Shown piece after piece: positions 63,801 through 64,000 of a DNA stretch of 64,000 bases (position 1 is its first letter; each line of letters begins with the position of its first letter). A program made the position numbers and the translations under genes. The notes below the pieces were generated by a model. That model saw nothing but the letters and a program-made list of their open reading frames with translations. It was not told the origin of the DNA and did no database searches. Source of the DNA: Curvibacter sp. AEP1-3 (GTDB lineage Bacteria; Pseudomonadota; Gammaproteobacteria; Burkholderiales; Burkholderiaceae_C); assembly GCF_002163715.1 (NCBI RefSeq), contig NZ_CP015698.1, positions 1,736,001-1,800,000 on the forward strand, given 5' to 3'.

Positions 63801-64000
63801 GGCCAGGTCGGTCTGGCGGATTTCGACTTTGTAAACGCCATCGGCTGTGCCGTTGGTGGCCGGTGCGGTGTAAGTGGTGCTCCAAGCACCGGCTGTGCCT
63901 GAGTCTTTGGTGACGCGGTATTCGACTTTGGCGTTGGTTTCGGTGTTGGTGGGCGCGGTGATGGCACCGTTGTTGGTGTAGTTGTCGCTGGCAAATGCAG
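60813..64000 (-). CDS. Giant Ig/cadherin-repeat surface protein, C-terminal part (gene runs off the right edge)
   Basis: The frame is open from the stop at 60813 to the window end, about 1060 residues, and its 5' end lies outside. From the edge inwards it has VTK.SGTAGAWSTTY-type Ig repeats, shared with the neighbouring giant gene, then two cadherin-like repeats with an exactly duplicated 266-base stretch, a putative-Ig (He_PIG-like, GTLPTGLTLNPTSGVISGTP) segment between them, and a unique C-terminal region of about 300 residues ending EARLQSNAVIFG. No RTX repeats are seen. It is presumably a secreted or surface protein. It lies 93 bases upstream of the 8237-codon gene on the same strand, so the two may be co-expressed despite the hairpin between them. 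Confidence 0.85.
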   Translation of the reverse strand, partial: AFASDNYTNNGAITAPTNTETNAKVEYRVTKDSGTAGAWSTTYTAPATNGTADGVYKVEIRQTDLAGNANGTNTVGGVNALQTINFTLDTTKPSANLNAKLTTDSTNGVTGKDADGITSNAAITAPTNAEDGAKVEYRVTKGSGSSASIGTWSTTYAAPTAGDGSSDGAYKVEVRQTDKAGNVGDAQAVNFTLDQTKPSISSTALSVAEKATAVGSLVGSDTNGITWTLDGTSGDNDKFTLVGGALAFKSAPDFETPASAAGTNAYTVNVKATDGAGNVSTKAITVNVTDVNDAPTASGSIGAQTAVKGQSSWQLSLAGYFADVDATDTRSYALTSGTLPTGLTLNPTSGVISGTPSAEAASGSFTVTMTDKGGQTATQTFSLKVVAAPVINSFTVTDDNAGGGNNAAIGKSGDALTFAVTLSEEVTITGSGTPKITFTVGGVDVVATYVSASANVLTFTGTAPSTGNGGSVTVKSIDLTDVTVTGKTSTQPWQTGVVNQSSAYTLDNTNPAITTETLSVAEKATAVGSLVGSDTNGITWTLDGTSGDNDKFTLVGGALAFKSAPDFETPASAAGTNAYTVNVKATDGAGNVSTKAITVNVTDVNEAPTVSGALITDVVAVTGTVYTVNSPLTLDGVGANISSYFIDPDTTSNFSTLTYSLDAGAPAWLQIDPTTGKLFGAAPSNPAADLSVTVNANDGSNTVSKSFSIDLVSLPALKSTQVLDNVANLDVKSALVLEFSAENLALGSGQIRIKDDMGATGLITRNTTVGIANNSKQDVTDNDVVITLTNGVVTDLTVGTASYTTFGGVGLSLQRLQDSVKVSGSKLIIDIGGADATTWGTNNTNWNFDWDFGANYHVEFDAGVVKAGAGGPANLAMTNDQTLNFTTVTPADGSAGAASQKMDSNGALSSGYIYHNAHQGSTAGGQAGAIDLNFATGAHALVVQLNSVSSSNPQYIKTSLGGNIDVAGFGIDDVIYNDNGGNMLLKSIEGLTGTPWSGSGSLTTGAAGTSTLKRTVDTDVSGQATWTWFGDATYTVSSLNGDSNNTAGFEARLQSNAVIFG
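62182..62447 (-). repeat. 266-base perfect direct repeat, copy A
   Basis: Identical by eye to 63121-63386 (offset 939 bases), with mismatches immediately outside both ends. It encodes a cadherin-like unit with LSVAEKATAVGSLVGSDTNG and DFETPASAAGTNAYTVNVKA. Confidence 0.85.
63121..63386 (-). repeat. 266-base perfect direct repeat, copy B
   Basis: Second copy of the stretch at 62182-62447, in the same orientation and frame. Confidence 0.85.

Overview
The window looks like chromosomal DNA of a GC-rich Gram-negative bacterium, most likely a betaproteobacterium of the Burkholderiales. The support is family-level: an MltD-type lipoprotein transglycosylase, OmpA-like protein, 4HB-type chemoreceptor, IHF/HU protein, IS3 remnants and very large type-I-secreted Ig-repeat proteins. 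The genus is an inference and cannot be fixed from the sequence alone.

Region 1 (61-18973, plus strand, GC-rich) is a dense cluster of co-directional genes, several joined by ATGA overlaps. The order is: SEDS (FtsW/RodA-like) protein, class B penicillin-binding protein, a small unknown protein, an FHA protein, a PP2C phosphatase, a divergent Ser/Thr-kinase-like protein with one membrane segment and a C-terminal DUF1566 domain, an OmpA-like peptidoglycan-binding protein, a caspase-like protein that also ends in DUF1566, an unknown secreted protein, a 1215-residue secreted propeller-caspase protein, a MESH1/SpoT-type HD hydrolase and an MltD-like lytic transglycosylase. The first six recall the fha-pstP-rodA-pbpA-pknA/B locus of actinobacteria, here extended with envelope proteases and a wall-cutting enzyme. 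I consider this the strongest candidate for an undescribed system: a phospho-signalling module coupled to peptidoglycan synthesis and cleavage and to caspase-like proteases.

Region 2 (about 19-28.2 kb) is visibly AT-richer and gene-poor. It carries a chemoreceptor, a zinc-ribbon/FHA protein, an IHF/HU-like protein and an orphan beta-ketoacyl-ACP synthase, all on the minus strand, separated by about 0.2-1.2 kb of DNA with no supportable gene and at least two decayed IS3-family fossils. It reads as an eroding accessory region.

Region 3 (28.2-64 kb, minus strand, GC-rich) is nearly all giant repeat protein. A partial gene enters from the right edge (60813-64000). It is followed by an 8237-codon ORF and, in the same frame after a single TGA and seven codons, a 2104-codon ORF. 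A VCBS-like domain spans that TGA, so the two were probably one gene of roughly 10,350 codons. The downstream part holds a GH172 (DUF2961) glycosidase domain with both expected glutamates, an SGNH/SASA esterase domain, LamG-like modules and RTX-type C-terminal repeats. Downstream, a sulfotransferase and an APS-kinase gene, overlapping by ATGA, are both broken (two nonsense codons and one frameshift).

No rRNA, tRNA, CRISPR array or origin was recognised. The long plus-strand ORFs inside the giant genes are antisense shadows and are not annotated.
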